A stretch of 64,000 nt of DNA from Beaufortia kweichowensis. Lineage: Eukaryota > Chordata > Actinopteri > Cypriniformes > Gastromyzontidae. Each line of letters opens with the position of its first letter. Positions within the stretch are counted from its first letter, which is position 1. Below are positions 1-15,985 of this stretch, piece by piece. The DNA lies in assembly GCA_019155185.1 (NCBI GenBank), contig CM032816.1:4167124-4231123 (forward strand), written 5' to 3'. The position numbers and the translations under genes were made by a program. The notes beneath the pieces were generated by a model, which was not told where the DNA came from, ran no database searches, and saw only the letters and a list, made by a program, of their open reading frames with translations.

Positions 1-1907
1 TCAAACCCGGAAATAGCGACTGGGTTTAGTGACATTAAAAGTGTTTAGTAACATTAAAACATTATTGTGTTAAATGATTTAGTAACATAAACAAATTAAA
101 GTATTTAGTAACATTAAAAAGAGGGCCTTTGCAGACATTATTTCCTCATTGAGATGGGAATGGGTAATATCATAAATCCGAGGTCAAACACACTCATCAT
201 GTGCTGTCATGTCACGTAGACAACCAGCAGAGGGCGAAAGACCACAGTTTAACAATTACTGAATCATTTCAACTTTATCAATATAAATCATACAGTACAT
301 TTTTGGCATGTTGTTTGAGGGACATAATAACAGTAATCAATCATAAACATGTTATCCACAAAACTCGAGTTCGGTCTGTTTAGTGTGATAAAAGACATAA
401 TGTATTACTATTATTTATTTTCTTTTACTTAAATTTGAGTGATATGTAGGCTACTGTATTTCACATTTCACAGTACACTTCATACTGACAGCTCAGATGT
501 CAATATTTGGTTATAAAGTCAAAAGAGTTGACTTTCCTTTCAGTATTCACTTTTAAATTCATTATTAGTAATAATACAGTCAAACTGTGTTAAAGGAACA
601 TTTATTAGAAAATCCAAACTAGTAATGGTTAAGGACACATGGTAAAACATTTTACCCAAGGTCTGCTTTTATCTACAATACCCCCTAAAATGACATAATT
701 TCATGACATCTCAAGCATTGCCATAAAGAATAAATCTTTTATTACTTATTATGGTCTCTTTAATGTAAGATCTTTACATCTATCCTTTGCTATGAACTTA
801 AAACAAATGTTTATTATTATTCCTAATGTAAAACACAACAATAAAATAATAGAATCATTAAAATCACACTTTTACTCCTAAATAAATAAAACGAATAAGA
901 GGGATGATGTGGTATATCTGTGTTTCCTATAATTTTTCTGATAACACATATCATAAGGTGTCTTTATGAAGCTTAAAAAAGTTTACTGTTTGTAAAAAAG
1001 GTGTGGTAATTATGCAACTCGATGAATACTAAAGTTGTAAAACACATAATGTTTTTAACAAAAATAAAGTTAAAACTGGATGATTTTGTGAGATTCTTGC
1101 TAACTATTAGAGCCTTTTACTGTATTATCAACACAAGGAAGATACAGTTGTAATAAAACAGAATTTATTAACAAAAAGATATGGGCAAGAATAACAAGCT
1201 AACTACTACTAAACAATACTAAACATCTAAAGGATAGTAATGGTTGAAGAATAAAGTGTGAAGAACAGAAAATACACGTTGATGAGATAGATGTATAGCG
1301 CAGATTGTTCTCTGTTCCTTCATAAGATAAAGGCCTTATTTCTAATTAAATAAATAATTGAATTATTATTCGCTAAACAATTAATAATCAGTCATGCAAT
1401 ATCTTCGACAACTAAGACAGACATAAATTGACAGAATACACTAATGCTAATGTCTCTGCATTAAAAAAGAGCTTTAGTTAGTGATATTTACATTCAATGC
1501 GAGCAGTGTGATGGTGGCTTTGACGCCTTCCATTGGCCAGCTGGTTCCACTATAAAGAAAAACAAACACCAAAAAACAAACCGAAAGCTAAAAACAGCAT
1601 AACCCGAGCCAGTACTGTTTGTGCTTGTAAGATATTGTTTCTTATGCTATTAACAAAATAAGAATTTCAGCCGCATAGGATGACAATAAAGAACTTTAAA
1701 CTATTTATGCCACAGCTTTCAGCGTGAAATGAAATCAAAGATATTAGATATTAACAAAGTGTGTCAGTGGTATTAGTCTACGGTAAACATCAATACAGTC
1801 GCCTAGCGATGGAGGTTCCTCCTCCTTAGTAACACGCCCGACATCATTTTCAGCCCAATTTGAGATTAAGAAATTCAAAGTTATGGTACATTTGATGTTA
1901 GGTTTTA

Positions 1908-1995
1908 CAAGGCTAGTTCACCCAAAAAATGAACATTTTGTCCTTATTTACTCACCCTGTCGCTTCAGCCACGTAAGACCTCCAGGCTGTATCAT
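1908..1995. repeat. Dispersed-element fragment ('agttcaccc' type)
   Basis: A fragment reading 'ggctagttcacccaaaaaa' followed by a 'tactcaccctgtcgcttcag'-like block resembles one end of an abundant cyprinid non-autonomous DNA element whose terminus reads roughly 'aaagggatagttcacccaa'. The same fragment occurs in copy 2 of the large unit at ~6350-6440. Assignment is from memory of the family's appearance. Confidence 0.5.
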
Positions 1996-2520
1996 TTCAT
2001 GCCTATAGTGCTTTCTTTTCAATATGTGCATTTCACAGTTTACATCTTTTAACCGTTTAAAACAGTAAAGAAAGGAGCTTAAATGACACAGAAATATCCG
2101 CTTTTCTTAATTATATAAAATAAACGAGATATGGTTCATGCAGTGATTATTGATGATTGTCATTACCTTCAGGTTGATGCAGATTCATCTGTGCTCATCA
2201 TTTGAAGGCGGTATGAGACTGAGAATCAGTCTGAACCACAGCTGCTGGATGAGTAATTTCTGTTATTACACATGAAAATGTGACAAATTTATATTAGTGT
2301 AGATGTCGCCACACGACATATGAAAATGACACAATGTGTCAAATGTTGCATCAACATGTTTAGTTAGTTTTTGGCTACTTACATAACGCGCTAAAGGCAA
2401 TAAAGTTTTCAATCCACAAGTCCAATGCGCTATAATCATAGATGTCACCAAAAAGATTTTACTGCAGACTTTTTTTTTATTTTTGATGCTAATGTGCTGC
2501 ATTGCAGCTGTTATCTCTGC

Positions 2521-3373
2521 TCAGGCAGGGGAAGCCGGTTTGGCGGGGGCCTTCCCTAGAAACCCCAGTCTTCTGCCGTCTTGGAAACCGGCACACACCT
2601 CCTGCCTCTTTGGTGTAACTGCTTGAGCAGCAGGAGGTTCAGCCGGCCAATGTACAGCTGAAGGAGGCTGGACTCTGGTCTCTTTGGAAAACGGTGGTGA
2701 CTTCTGCCTCTAAGAACCATGAATAGAAACGCGCTTCCTAAAAAATAAACAAAACACAGTCAGTACATTGAAACCCTTTAGATTTTTGTATAGTAGAAAT
2801 CAAGAGAATATGTTCAACTTACCTTAGAGGTCTGGCCTCTTTAAGTGGTGCAGTCAGGGACAGCCATGCGGCGCTGGGTGAAGATGGTGCAGGAGCCTTC
2901 CAGCAGGAAGAGGAACATCCTGCACCAGCAACATCTTCAACGGTGTCCACTGGGGCCGGGTTGAGTTGGACAACCCAGCCATGTGCCTGCACTGATGGTG
3001 GTAAGAGGCCACCGAAGTCGGGCAGATCCACGTAAGCCCTCGCCGGGCGGGGTTGTCGGATGCCTCGGCAGCTTCGCTTCCTCCACCAGGTCAGCCCCTG
3101 ATGGAAAGGGCTGCTGGCGGGAGATGATGCCTCGCCGGCTTCGGCACCGCGATCAGTCCCTGGTGGTTTGGCAAGCTGAGGAAGCCTCGGTAGCTTCGGC
3201 ACCCGAGACCAGGTCAGCCCCCTGAGGGCTGCTGGCCGTCGGATGCCTCGGCCGTCTCGGCTTCCTCTACCAGGTCGGCCCATGATGTTGAGGGCCACTC
3301 GCTCATGTTCGGCAAGAATCTCCTCCCATGACAGCTCCTGGTTCACAGACACTGAGACGATAGCAAGACTCAT
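2521..3373 (-). CDS. Unrecognised spliced gene with GC-rich repeat exon, copy 1
   Basis: I do not recognise this gene. On the minus strand a TATA-like box (tatata near 3471) lies ~100 bases upstream of an ATG at 3373. The opening residues are MSLAIVSVSVNQELSWEE, a hydrophobic start followed by an acidic stretch. The exon then carries about four imperfect ~60 bp repeats at ~3055-3290 and ends at a good donor (AG|GTAAGT) at 2823. An acceptor (poly-T then AG) opens a second exon at 2737, and an in-frame-looking end with residues KPASPA and a stop lies at 2521-2523. The reading frame shifts relative to copy 2 (an extra base near 3298), so the protein cannot be read with certainty. The hydrophobic start is short for a signal peptide. 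Further exon-like pieces (donor at 2167, acceptor at 1549) may be downstream exons or UTR. Confidence 0.4.
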
Positions 3374-6300
3374 GATAACAAGAACTGCACTTGAGAAGAT
3401 ACCAAAAGAATACCAACACAAGTGCACGCCGAACTCAAAACCCACGACGATCGCAGTCCAGCAGCGCCCTTATATAGAATTTTTACATGGTTCACGTCAC
3501 AGCTTGAACAAGTCCAGACATGTTCGCCACACACACACAAACAATAATCACGTGTCCGAATAAAATTTAAAATAAAGTCATTCAAGTTTATAATTTTGCA
3601 CAATTTTTTCATTTCATTTATTTGTATTGTTGTTATTGTGTATTATGCATATGCATTACGTTATTACATTTTTATTATTGATCCCACAGACTTTTTGACC
3701 AAATTAAATATTTTTATTGCCGTGTATCAGTAACACGGCAACGAAACAACACGGATAAATGTACATATCTAGCACTTCCACAAAGAGAAGCATTGAAGCT
3801 ATTTAATACAGAATATTACAACATAAATGATCAAAACAAAATCAAATTTGCAATGGTTTATCGTCTCAAGAGCTTTGGAGTTGAAATAGCTTGAATTTAT
3901 TTACTGAATGTATTTCAGACAATTAAAAATGACTCTGATTTTCCTACAATAAATAAAAATGAGCAAACAGCAATAAAGATGAATCATAGCACTTACTCTT
4001 TTGCTTTTTCTCGTAGTAGAAACCAAACAAACATATCCTTTAATAACACTGCTAAAACCCGAAGCAAATTATAATGAATGAAGTTAAAACAGGCGATCTA
4101 GAAAATATGAGAACAATCCCAAACAAAATAAAGTTTCTTGAGGAAAACTGCAAAAGAGCAGATTAGAGATTAAAAATATATCACGTGATCAGTCTGTTCC
4201 TGGGCCTATGCTTCTTGCTACAGCTAATCATAAACGAGTACACATAAATCTATATAAAAATAATATTGTACATATATAAGAAATTCAGCATTTATTAAGC
4301 ATACATACATACATACAATATTTGCAAGTGTAATAAACTAAATGTAAATCAATTTGATATGTATTACTGTTTGAATAGTGTGTTAAAGACAACTGGGATA
4401 TTTGGCACCTCAAACCCGGAAATAGCGACTGGGTTTAGTGACATTAAAAGTGTTTAGTAACATTAAAACATTATTGTGTTAAATGATTTAGTAACATAAA
4501 CAAATTAAAGTATTTAGTAACATTAAAAGAGGGCCTTTGCAGACATTATTTCCTCATTGAGATGGGAATGGGTAATATCATAAATCCGAGGTCAAACACA
4601 TCTTCATCATGTGCTGTCATGTCACGTAGACAACCAGCAGAGGGCGAAAAGACCACAGTTTAACAATTACTGAATCATTTCAACTTTATCAATATAAATC
4701 ATACAGTACATTTTTTTGGCATGTTGTTTGAGGGACATAATAACAGGCAATCAATCATAAACATGTTATCCACAAAACTCGAGTTCGGGTCTGTTTAGTG
4801 TGATAAAAAGACATAATGTATTACTATTATTTATTTTCTTTTACTTAAATTTGAGTGATATGTAGGCTACTGTATTTCATATCATTTCACAGTACACTTC
4901 ATACTGACAGCTCAGATGTCAATATTTGGTTATAAAGTCAAAAGTTATTGACTTCTTTCCTTCTTCAGTATTCACTTTTAAATTCATTATTAGTAATAAT
5001 ACAGTCAAACTGTGTTAAAGCGAACATTTATTAGAAAATTCAAACTAGTAATGGTTAGTGACACATGGTAAAAACATTTTACCCAAGGTTCTCGCTTTTT
5101 ATCTACAATACCCCTAAAATGACATAATTTCTGCTGACATCTCAAGCATTGCCATAAAGAATAAATCTTTTTATTACTTATTATGGTCTTTACTGCAAGA
5201 TCTTTTACATCTATCCTTGCTATGAACTTAAACAAAATAGCCTATTATTATTCCTAATGTAAAACACAACAATAAAATAGAATCATTAAAATCACACTTT
5301 TTACTCCTAAATAAATAAAACGTAATAAGAGGGATGATGTGGTATATCTGTGTTTCTATAAGGTTTTCTGATAACACATATCATAAGGTGTCTTCTATGA
5401 AGCTTAAAAGTTTACCGTTTAAAAAAAGGTGTGGTAATTATGCAACGATGAATACTAAAGTTGTGTTAATACATAATGTTTTTAACAAAAATAAAGTTAA
5501 AACTGGATGATTTTGTGAGATTCCTTGCTAACTATTAGAGCCTTTACTGGCTATTAACAACACAAGGAAGATACAGTTGTAATAAAACAGAATTTCATTT
5601 AACAAAAGATATACAAGAATAAAAGCACTACTACTAAAACAATACTCAAACATCTAAAGTTGATAGTACGTGTTGAAGAATAAAGTGAAGAACAGAAAAT
5701 ACACGCTTGATGAGATAGGATGTATAGCAGATTGTTCTCTGTTCTCTTTCATAAGATAAAGGCCTTATTTCTAATTAAATAAATAATTGAATTATTATTC
5801 GTTAAACAACAATTAATAATCAGTCATGCAATATCTCTCATTAACTAAGACAGACATAAATTGACAGAATACACTAATGCTAATGTCTCTGCATTGGAAA
5901 AGAGCTTTAGTTAGTGATATTTACATTCACGGAGAAAGTGTGATGGTGTATTTTAATGTCTCCTCCGGGCCAGTTGGTTCCACTATAAAAGAAAACAAAC
6001 ACCAAAAACGATTAAACCGGTAGCAAACAGCATAACCGGAGCCAGTAACCATTTGTGCTTGTAAGATATTGTTTCATGCTATTAACAAAATAAGAATTTC
6101 AGCGCATTACAGGATGACAATAAAGAACTTTTAAACTATTTATGCCACAGCTTTCAGCGCGGAAATGAAATCAATAAAGATATTAGATATTAACAAAGTG
6201 TGTCAAAGTGGTATTAGTTCACGGGTAAACATCAATACAGTCGCTTCTAGCTGCATGGAGGTTCCTCCTTTAGTAACACTCACATCATTTTCAGCCCAAT

Positions 6301-6957
6301 TTGAGATTAAGAAATTAAAGTTATGGTACATTTGATGTTAGGGTTTACAAGGTTAGTTCAATCCAAAATGAACATTTTGTCCTTATTTACTCTTCACCCT
6401 GTCGCTTCAGCCACGTGCAAGACCTCCAGGCTTATCATTTCATGCCTATAGTGTTTTCAATATGTGCATTTCACAGTTTATAATCTCTTTAACTGTTTCT
6501 AAAACAGTAAAAGAAAGGAGCTTGTAATGATTACTAGAAATATCCTCATTTTAATTATATAAAATAAACGCAGATATGGTCCATGCAGTGATTATTGATG
6601 ATTGTCATTACCTTCAGGTTGATGCAGGATTCATCTGTGCTCATCATTTGCAGGTATTGAGACTGAGAATCAGTTCGAACCACAGCTGGATGAGTAATTT
6701 TCACATTACACATGAAAAATGTGACAAATTTATATTAGTGTAGATGTCGCCACGCATCATATGAAAAATGACACACAATGTGTCAAATGTTGCATCAACA
6801 TGTTTAGTTAGTTTTTGGCTACTATCAACACTCTCAAAGGCACAAAGTTTTCAATCCACAAGTCCAATGCTTATAATCATAGACGTCACCAAAAGATTTA
6901 CTGCAGACTCTTCTATTTTGATGCTAATGTGTCAAGCATTGCAGCTGTTATCTCTGC

Positions 6958-7780
6958 TCAGGCAGGGGAAGCCGGTTTATGGGCCTTCCTTAGAAACCCG
7001 CAGTGCTTCTGCCTGTTTGAGTTTTTGGGCACAATAACCTCAATACCTCCTTTGTGTAACTGCTGGAGCAGCAGGAGGTCTGTCCGGCACATGTACAGCT
7101 GAAGCGAGGCTGGACTCTGGTCTCTTTGGAAAACGGTATGATTTCATTTCTATAGAATTCATGCCATTAGAACGGCTTCTGTAATAAATAAATACAAATA
7201 AGATTGAAATTCTGGATTTCTTTGCATAGAATACCAGAATATTGCTCAATTTACCTTTATATTCACTTCTTTGCGCGTCAGGACGCTACGCGCTACTGGC
7301 GTGAAGATGGGCGCGGTGGTTCTCAAAGGCGAAAGTATGAATATCATCTCCACCAGCATTATCTTCAACGCGTTCATCAGCCGCCGAGATGGACAACTCC
7401 AGCCATGCGCCCGCACTGATGGCATAGGGCCTCGAAGTCGGGCAGATCCCGTAAGCCCCGCCCGCCGGTTGTCGGATGCCTCGGCAGCCGGCTTCCTCCA
7501 CCAGGTCAGCCCCTGATGGAAAGGGCTGCTGGCGGGAGGATGCCTCGGCGCTTCGGCACGCGATCAGTCCCTGGTGGTTTGGGCGGCGGAGGAAGCCTCG
7601 GCAGCTTCGGCACGAGACCAGGTCAGCCCCTGAGGGCTGCTGGCCGTCGGATGCCTCGGCCGTCTCGGCTTCCTCTACCAGGTCGGCCCATGATGTTGAG
7701 GGCCACTGCTCATGTTCGGCAAGAATCTCCTCCCATGACAGCTCCTGGTTCACAGACACTGAGACGATAGCAAGACTCAT
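6958..7780 (-). CDS. Unrecognised spliced gene with GC-rich repeat exon, copy 2
   Basis: This is the second copy of the gene at 2521-3373, in the same orientation. The ATG is at 7780 and the opening residues (MSLAIVSVSVNQELSWEE) are the same. Here the frame continues as an acidic segment containing ADLVEEAETAEASDGQQPSG, matching the ~20-residue period of the ~60 bp DNA repeats at 7470-7705. The donor is at 7255 (AG|GTAAAT, weaker than in copy 1) and the second exon starts at 7178 after a good acceptor. A dibasic-containing segment (YRFPKRPE) follows, and a stop at 6958-6960 is preceded by GFLRKAHKPASPA in one frame. No single frame runs through both exons in both copies, so either sequence errors or decay have disrupted it. 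An acidic-repeat secreted or prohormone-like protein is possible but unproven. Confidence 0.4.
7470..7705. repeat. ~60 bp coding minisatellite in the unknown gene (copy 2)
   Basis: Four imperfect GC-rich repeats stand out from the AT-rich surroundings. Each contains a 'gatgcctcggc'-like block, a 'cttcctc(c/t)accaggtcagcccc' block or a decayed form of it, and usually 'gggctgctgg'. Read on the minus strand they encode a roughly 20-residue acidic period. The equivalent array in copy 1 is at about 3055-3290. Confidence 0.7.
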
Positions 7781-9286
7781 GATAACAAGAACTGCACGAG
7801 AAGATACCAAAGAATACCAACACAAGTGCACGCCGAACTCAAACCCACGACGATCGCAGTCCAGCAGCGCCTTATATAGAATTTTTACATGGTTACGTCA
7901 CAGCTTGAACAAGTCCAGACATGTTCGCCCACACACAAACAATAATCACGTGCCCGAATAAAATTTAAATAAAAGTCAAGTTTATAATTTTGCACAATTT
8001 TTTCATTTCATTTATTTGTATTGCTGTTATTGTGTATTGCGTACATGTTTATTACTTTTATTATTGATTCCACAGACTTTTGACCAAATTAAATATTTTT
8101 ATTGCCGGTGTATCAGTAACACGATGCGTAAACAACACGGATAAATGTACATATCTAGCAATCTCCACAAAGAGAAGCACGAGCTATTTAATACAGAATA
8201 TTACAACATAAATGATCAAAACAAAATCAAATTTGCAATGGCTTATCGTCTCAAGAGCTTTGGAGTTGAAATAGCTTGAATTTATTTACTGAAAGTATTT
8301 CAGACAATTAAAATGACTCTGATTTTCCTACAATAAATAAAATGAGCAAACAGCAATAAAAGATGAATCATAGCACTTACTCTTTTGCTTTTCTCGTGTA
8401 GTAGAAACCAAACAACATATCCTTTAATAACACTCACGACCCGAAAGCAAATTATAATGAATGAAGTTAAAACAGGCGATCTAGAAAAATATGAGAACAA
8501 TCCCAAACAAAATAAAGTTTCTTGAGGAAAACTGCAAAAAGAGCAGATTAGAGATTAAAAATATATCACGTGATCAGTCTGTTCCCGCTCTGCGTTTCTG
8601 CTGTGCCAATCATAAACGAGTACACATAAATCTATATAAAAATAATATTGTACATATATAAGAAATTCAGCATTTATTAAGCATACATACATACATAGAA
8701 TATTTGCAAGTGTAATAAAACTAAATGTAAATCAATTTGATATGTATTACTGTTTAAATGGTGCGTTAAAGACAACTGGGATATTTGGCACCTCAAACCC
8801 GGAAATAGCGACTGGGTTTAGTGACATTAAAAGTGTTTAGTAACATTAAAACATTATTGTGTTAAATGATTTAGTAACATCAACAAATTAAAGTATTTAG
8901 TAACATTAAAAGAGGGCCTTTGCAGACATTATTTCCTCATTGAGATGGGAATGGGTAATATCATAAATCCGAGGTCAAACACACCATCATGTGCTGTCAT
9001 GTCACGTAGACAACCAGCAGAGGGCGAAAGACCACAGTTTAACAATTACTGAATCATTTCAACTTTATCAATATAAATCATACAGTAAATTTTTTTTGGC
9101 ATGTTGTTTGAGGGCCATAATAACAGGGACAATCATAAACATGTTATCCACAAAACTCGAGTTGTGTCTGTTTAGTGTGATAAAAGACATAATGTATTAC
9201 TATTATTTATTTTCTTTTTACTTAAATGTGAGTAATATGTAGGCTACTGTATTTCACAGTACACTTCATACTGACAGCTCAGATGT

Positions 9287-9386
9287 NNNNNNNNNNNNNN
9301 NNNNNNNNNNNNNNNNNNNNNNNNNNNNNNNNNNNNNNNNNNNNNNNNNNNNNNNNNNNNNNNNNNNNNNNNNNNNNNNNNNNNNN
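9287..9386. other. Assembly gap (100 N)
   Basis: Exactly 100 undetermined bases interrupt the third copy of the ~4.4 kb unit. A round 100 is a conventional placeholder for a gap of unknown size, so the true distance across it is not known. Confidence 0.99.
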
Positions 9387-9986
9387 ATATAAAGACTGTT
9401 ATATTGACTTATGGAAAAAAATAAAATTAAGGATCTATTTGGGGAAATTAGATTTGCACAAATCATATACTAACCAATGTTTGCATAATCTTTGCAATGC
9501 TGTCATTTCCAAGGTTAACAAACAAGGAGACTCGTGTGGATTTTATGTACTTTTAATTACACATTAAATAAAAGTGGTGAGATTAATGGGAAAAAAACAA
9601 GTTTGGGTTGCATTTATAAAAGTGTGCCGATTTAAGAGCAACGTTCATCACTGTAATCCTATTCACCAGAAAATGAAGGTTGATCTATGATCAGCACTTT
9701 CTCTGACAGACTATAACACACGACCCTTAATTACAATTAAGCGTCATTCATTCATTAAATGAAAAAAAGCACAATTTACAAAATATTCATCTTTCTTATT
9801 ACAACCGTACAAAGGTTGTTAAAACCAGGTCCATGTACACGTGAACCATTTTATCAACATTTGCAATTGGCACAGAGAGAGAACAATGTAGAAACCATTA
9901 AAAAAACATGTAATAACCTTGTTGCTTGCATTAGAGACTGCTATTAACTTGACTTAAAGGGAACAGAAATCGCCTAAAATACTTTG
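9387..9986. other. Non-unit sequence inside the third repeat copy
   Basis: The unit sequence stops at the gap at about unit position 505 and resumes at 9987 at about unit position 526. These 600 bases therefore sit where copies 1 and 2 have only ~20. I see no convincing gene. A 62-codon reading frame at 9759-9947 begins MKKSTIYKIF but shows no recognisable domain. It may be part of an insertion in this copy or a mis-joined contig end. Confidence 0.6.
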
Positions 9987-10207
9987 CATAAGAGTTGACT
10001 TTCTTTTCAGTATTCTCTTTTAAATTCATTATTAGTAATAATACAGTCAAACTGTGTTAAAGGAACATTTATTAGAAAATCCAAACTAGTAATGGTTAAG
10101 GACACATGGTAAAACAGCTTACCCAAGGTCTGCTTTTATCTACAATACCCCTAAAAATGACATCATTTCATGACATCTCAAGTATTGCCACACAGAATAA
10201 ATCTTTA
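9987..10207. repeat. Remnant of the ~4.4 kb unit after the gap
   Basis: This stretch matches unit position ~526-745 of copy 1 at most bases and departs into unrelated sequence after about 10207. It is closer to copy 1 than to copy 2, for example sharing 'ggaacatttattagaaaatc' where copy 2 differs. Confidence 0.85.
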
Positions 10208-11569
10208 TATCACTCTCTTTGGTTTGAGTGATGGCTAAAATTTGCCTTCCAAGTTAAGCTAACTACAGTAAAATTTTACCATATTAAACTAATCTTTCAA
10301 GAGTGCCTCTAGGGAACTTATCAGAGTACAAGAACAATTTATGCTTCAAGTTGATATTAATAATTGGGCCTTCACAAAGAACTTATAATCATTATGGCAG
10401 CATAAGCAAACAAGGCATTTGTTTTGTTTTTCTTTACATACATTTGCATCACAATAACTAATAACTAGTGGTAGGTTATATTCACCAATCATAAACTAGT
10501 CTTCTAAGGAAATTTCAACATAACCGGACGTCTAAGGCGCTGTTTGGCTGGGCACAAGGGAGTAAATCTAAAGACTTAAAATCCATGTAAATGCAGGAAG
10601 GTTTCCCAATGTTATTATACAGCTCTACGGAATACTTGATTCTGATTGGTCGAAACAGTATATGGACTATACAGACCTGGCAAACATACTCCTACATAGT
10701 TTTATGTATTTTCATACCCCTGTTAACATTTTATTTTGTGATAATGAGCACAATGTACAATATCCCTTACACCAGAATGAAAAATTGTGTAGACTTGAAC
10801 CCTTTAGAAGGGATCAGTAACTATTCCAGAGATTTTGTAAAAAAAAAAATTATTAAAAGGAAACCTCAACATGGCATTGGTCACATTGGCTGTAAAGACA
10901 TAACATTATCTATGTGGACTAGGTGAGAAAACCCACTTTAAACTTTTAACAGCGCCTTTTAGACAGTATTTAAACAATGTTTAACCATTCTCTGGAAGTA
11001 TTAAGAACAGAACACAGCATGCAAACTGGGAAACAAAGGTTAACTGGGTTAGATATCACCATATATACATTACCATGGCTTTAGACTGGGGTATAATAAT
11101 CTTACTACAATGAAAGTTCACATGCAGGTTGTTTCGGACTTGTTTAACATCTGAAGGCAGGGTCATACACAGTGGTAAATATATCAAAATGTACCCCGAA
11201 AAGTGTTGGTCCTAAATAAATATCTTCCAAGATCAAGGTTTTAACCTTCTCACATAACATATCTTAATTACAATTATTTTATGAACTCGTATATCACACC
11301 ACTCACAGTTCTTTAAACATCTAAAACTATTCAAGATCAAAGCAAATCCACTTCTGACACCCCACCCGATAAAACAAGCCTTAAAACGCTGGGAAAAGCG
11401 TTCCAACACTTCTGGGGCAACTGGCACCGAATGAGAAATAAAGCTTATTTCTTGTAGGAAAGCATGTAAAATAGGGATTCATTCTGTACTCTGGGGAGGC
11501 TTATAATTTAGTGTAATGTCCAAAATGCAGCTGTGAAATTTTGAGTCTATAATGACAGAAAAAGCTCAT
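10208..11569 (-). other. Candidate kras 3' UTR and flank
   Basis: This AT-rich stretch lies directly downstream of the kras 4B stop codon. I see no coding gene in it. A minus-strand AATAAA (plus TTTATT) near 10731 could be a poly(A) signal. KRAS mRNAs in vertebrates usually have long 3' UTRs, so much of this may be transcribed. The exact end cannot be fixed from sequence alone. Confidence 0.4.
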
Positions 11570-15271
<3,702 letters not shown>

Positions 15272-15947
15272 TTACCTGTTAGGGAAAATGTGAAAACATT
15301 AGGACAATTACACAACTTCAATGAATGCTTCAAGTCATACAGCTTAATTTAAAATAAACAAAACACTAGCCTATCCTACTTATCCTGTTAAAATTTTGTT
15401 CCGAAGGCATACAAACTTATAAAACGTATATATTGAATGCACTGAAAGTCACTTTGCTTAAAAGTGCTGGCCAATAAGCAATTGTGAAAGTGCCACTGCA
15501 AATATTAATAGTTTGTTTTGCAGAAAGTTCAGCTCATTTAAATACAAACTTGCCAACTAACTTTTGCTTTACTTTTCTAAAGCAAATTACAGTTTATTAT
15601 TTATATACAGATTTTTAACTATTAAACAATCAAGTTCAAATTTTAAACAAATACACCTTGCAGTATATACCATATAACCTACCCAAACAAAAATAAACTG
15701 TGGTTTAACCATATTTTTTTGTTTTATTTGTAGTTAACCACAGTTTTACACAAATTAATCATTGTTTTGCTACAGTAAGCATGGTTTATCAATGATATTG
15801 TGGTTAAACTACAGTAAAATACAAATTTGAATCAATACTCCAAAAAACTACACTTTTACTATAATAAAACCTTTCATCGGGAACACTTCTTTGTACATTA
15901 ACATTTACTTAAGCGATTACACAGCCTATTCAAAACAAAACCGATTT

Positions 15948-15985
15948 ACAGTACTAGTCAAAAGTAAACACACTTTAATGTTTTA
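15948..15985. repeat. Tc1-like terminal repeat relic in kras intron 1
   Basis: The sequence 'acagtactagtcaaaagta' resembles the end of Tc1/mariner-type elements common in fish, whose termini read 'acagtaccagtcaaaagttt'. Only one end is evident here. Confidence 0.4.

Larger units (their letters stand above)
1..9286. repeat. ~4.4 kb tandem repeat array, two full copies plus start of a third
   Basis: The opening bases of the window recur at about 4410 and 8793, giving unit lengths of ~4,409 and ~4,383 bp. Copy 1 is 1-4409, copy 2 is 4410-8792, and copy 3 runs from 8793 into an assembly gap at 9287. Copies align end to end but differ by many scattered 1-5 base insertions and deletions, including inside the GC-rich exon. 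Each full copy holds one minus-strand candidate gene. A further stretch matching unit position ~526-745 reappears at 9987-10207, beyond the gap. The indel-rich difference pattern looks more like consensus error of noisy long reads than normal divergence, so true copy number and sequence are uncertain. Confidence 0.93.

Noticed and set aside
2521..3373. Identity as a known peptide hormone (kisspeptin, spexin, PTH-like, considered because some lie near KRAS in vertebrates)
   Set aside because: None of the diagnostic peptide motifs of these families appears in any frame of either copy.
2983..3563. Plus-strand frames across the GC-rich repeat exon
   Set aside because: The splice sites, TATA-like box and hydrophobic start are all on the minus strand; these are antisense shadows of a GC-rich repeat.
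1..9286. CRISPR-like or satellite interpretation of the repeats
   Set aside because: The period is ~4.4 kb and each copy holds unique complex sequence; this is a gene-bearing tandem duplication in a eukaryote.
9759..9947. 62-codon frame beginning MKKSTIYK
   Set aside because: Short, no recognisable motif, and next to an assembly gap; chance frame.
10591..10926. 111-codon open frame on the plus strand
   Set aside because: No domain, no splice context, AT-rich composition, and it lies antisense to the probable kras 3' UTR.
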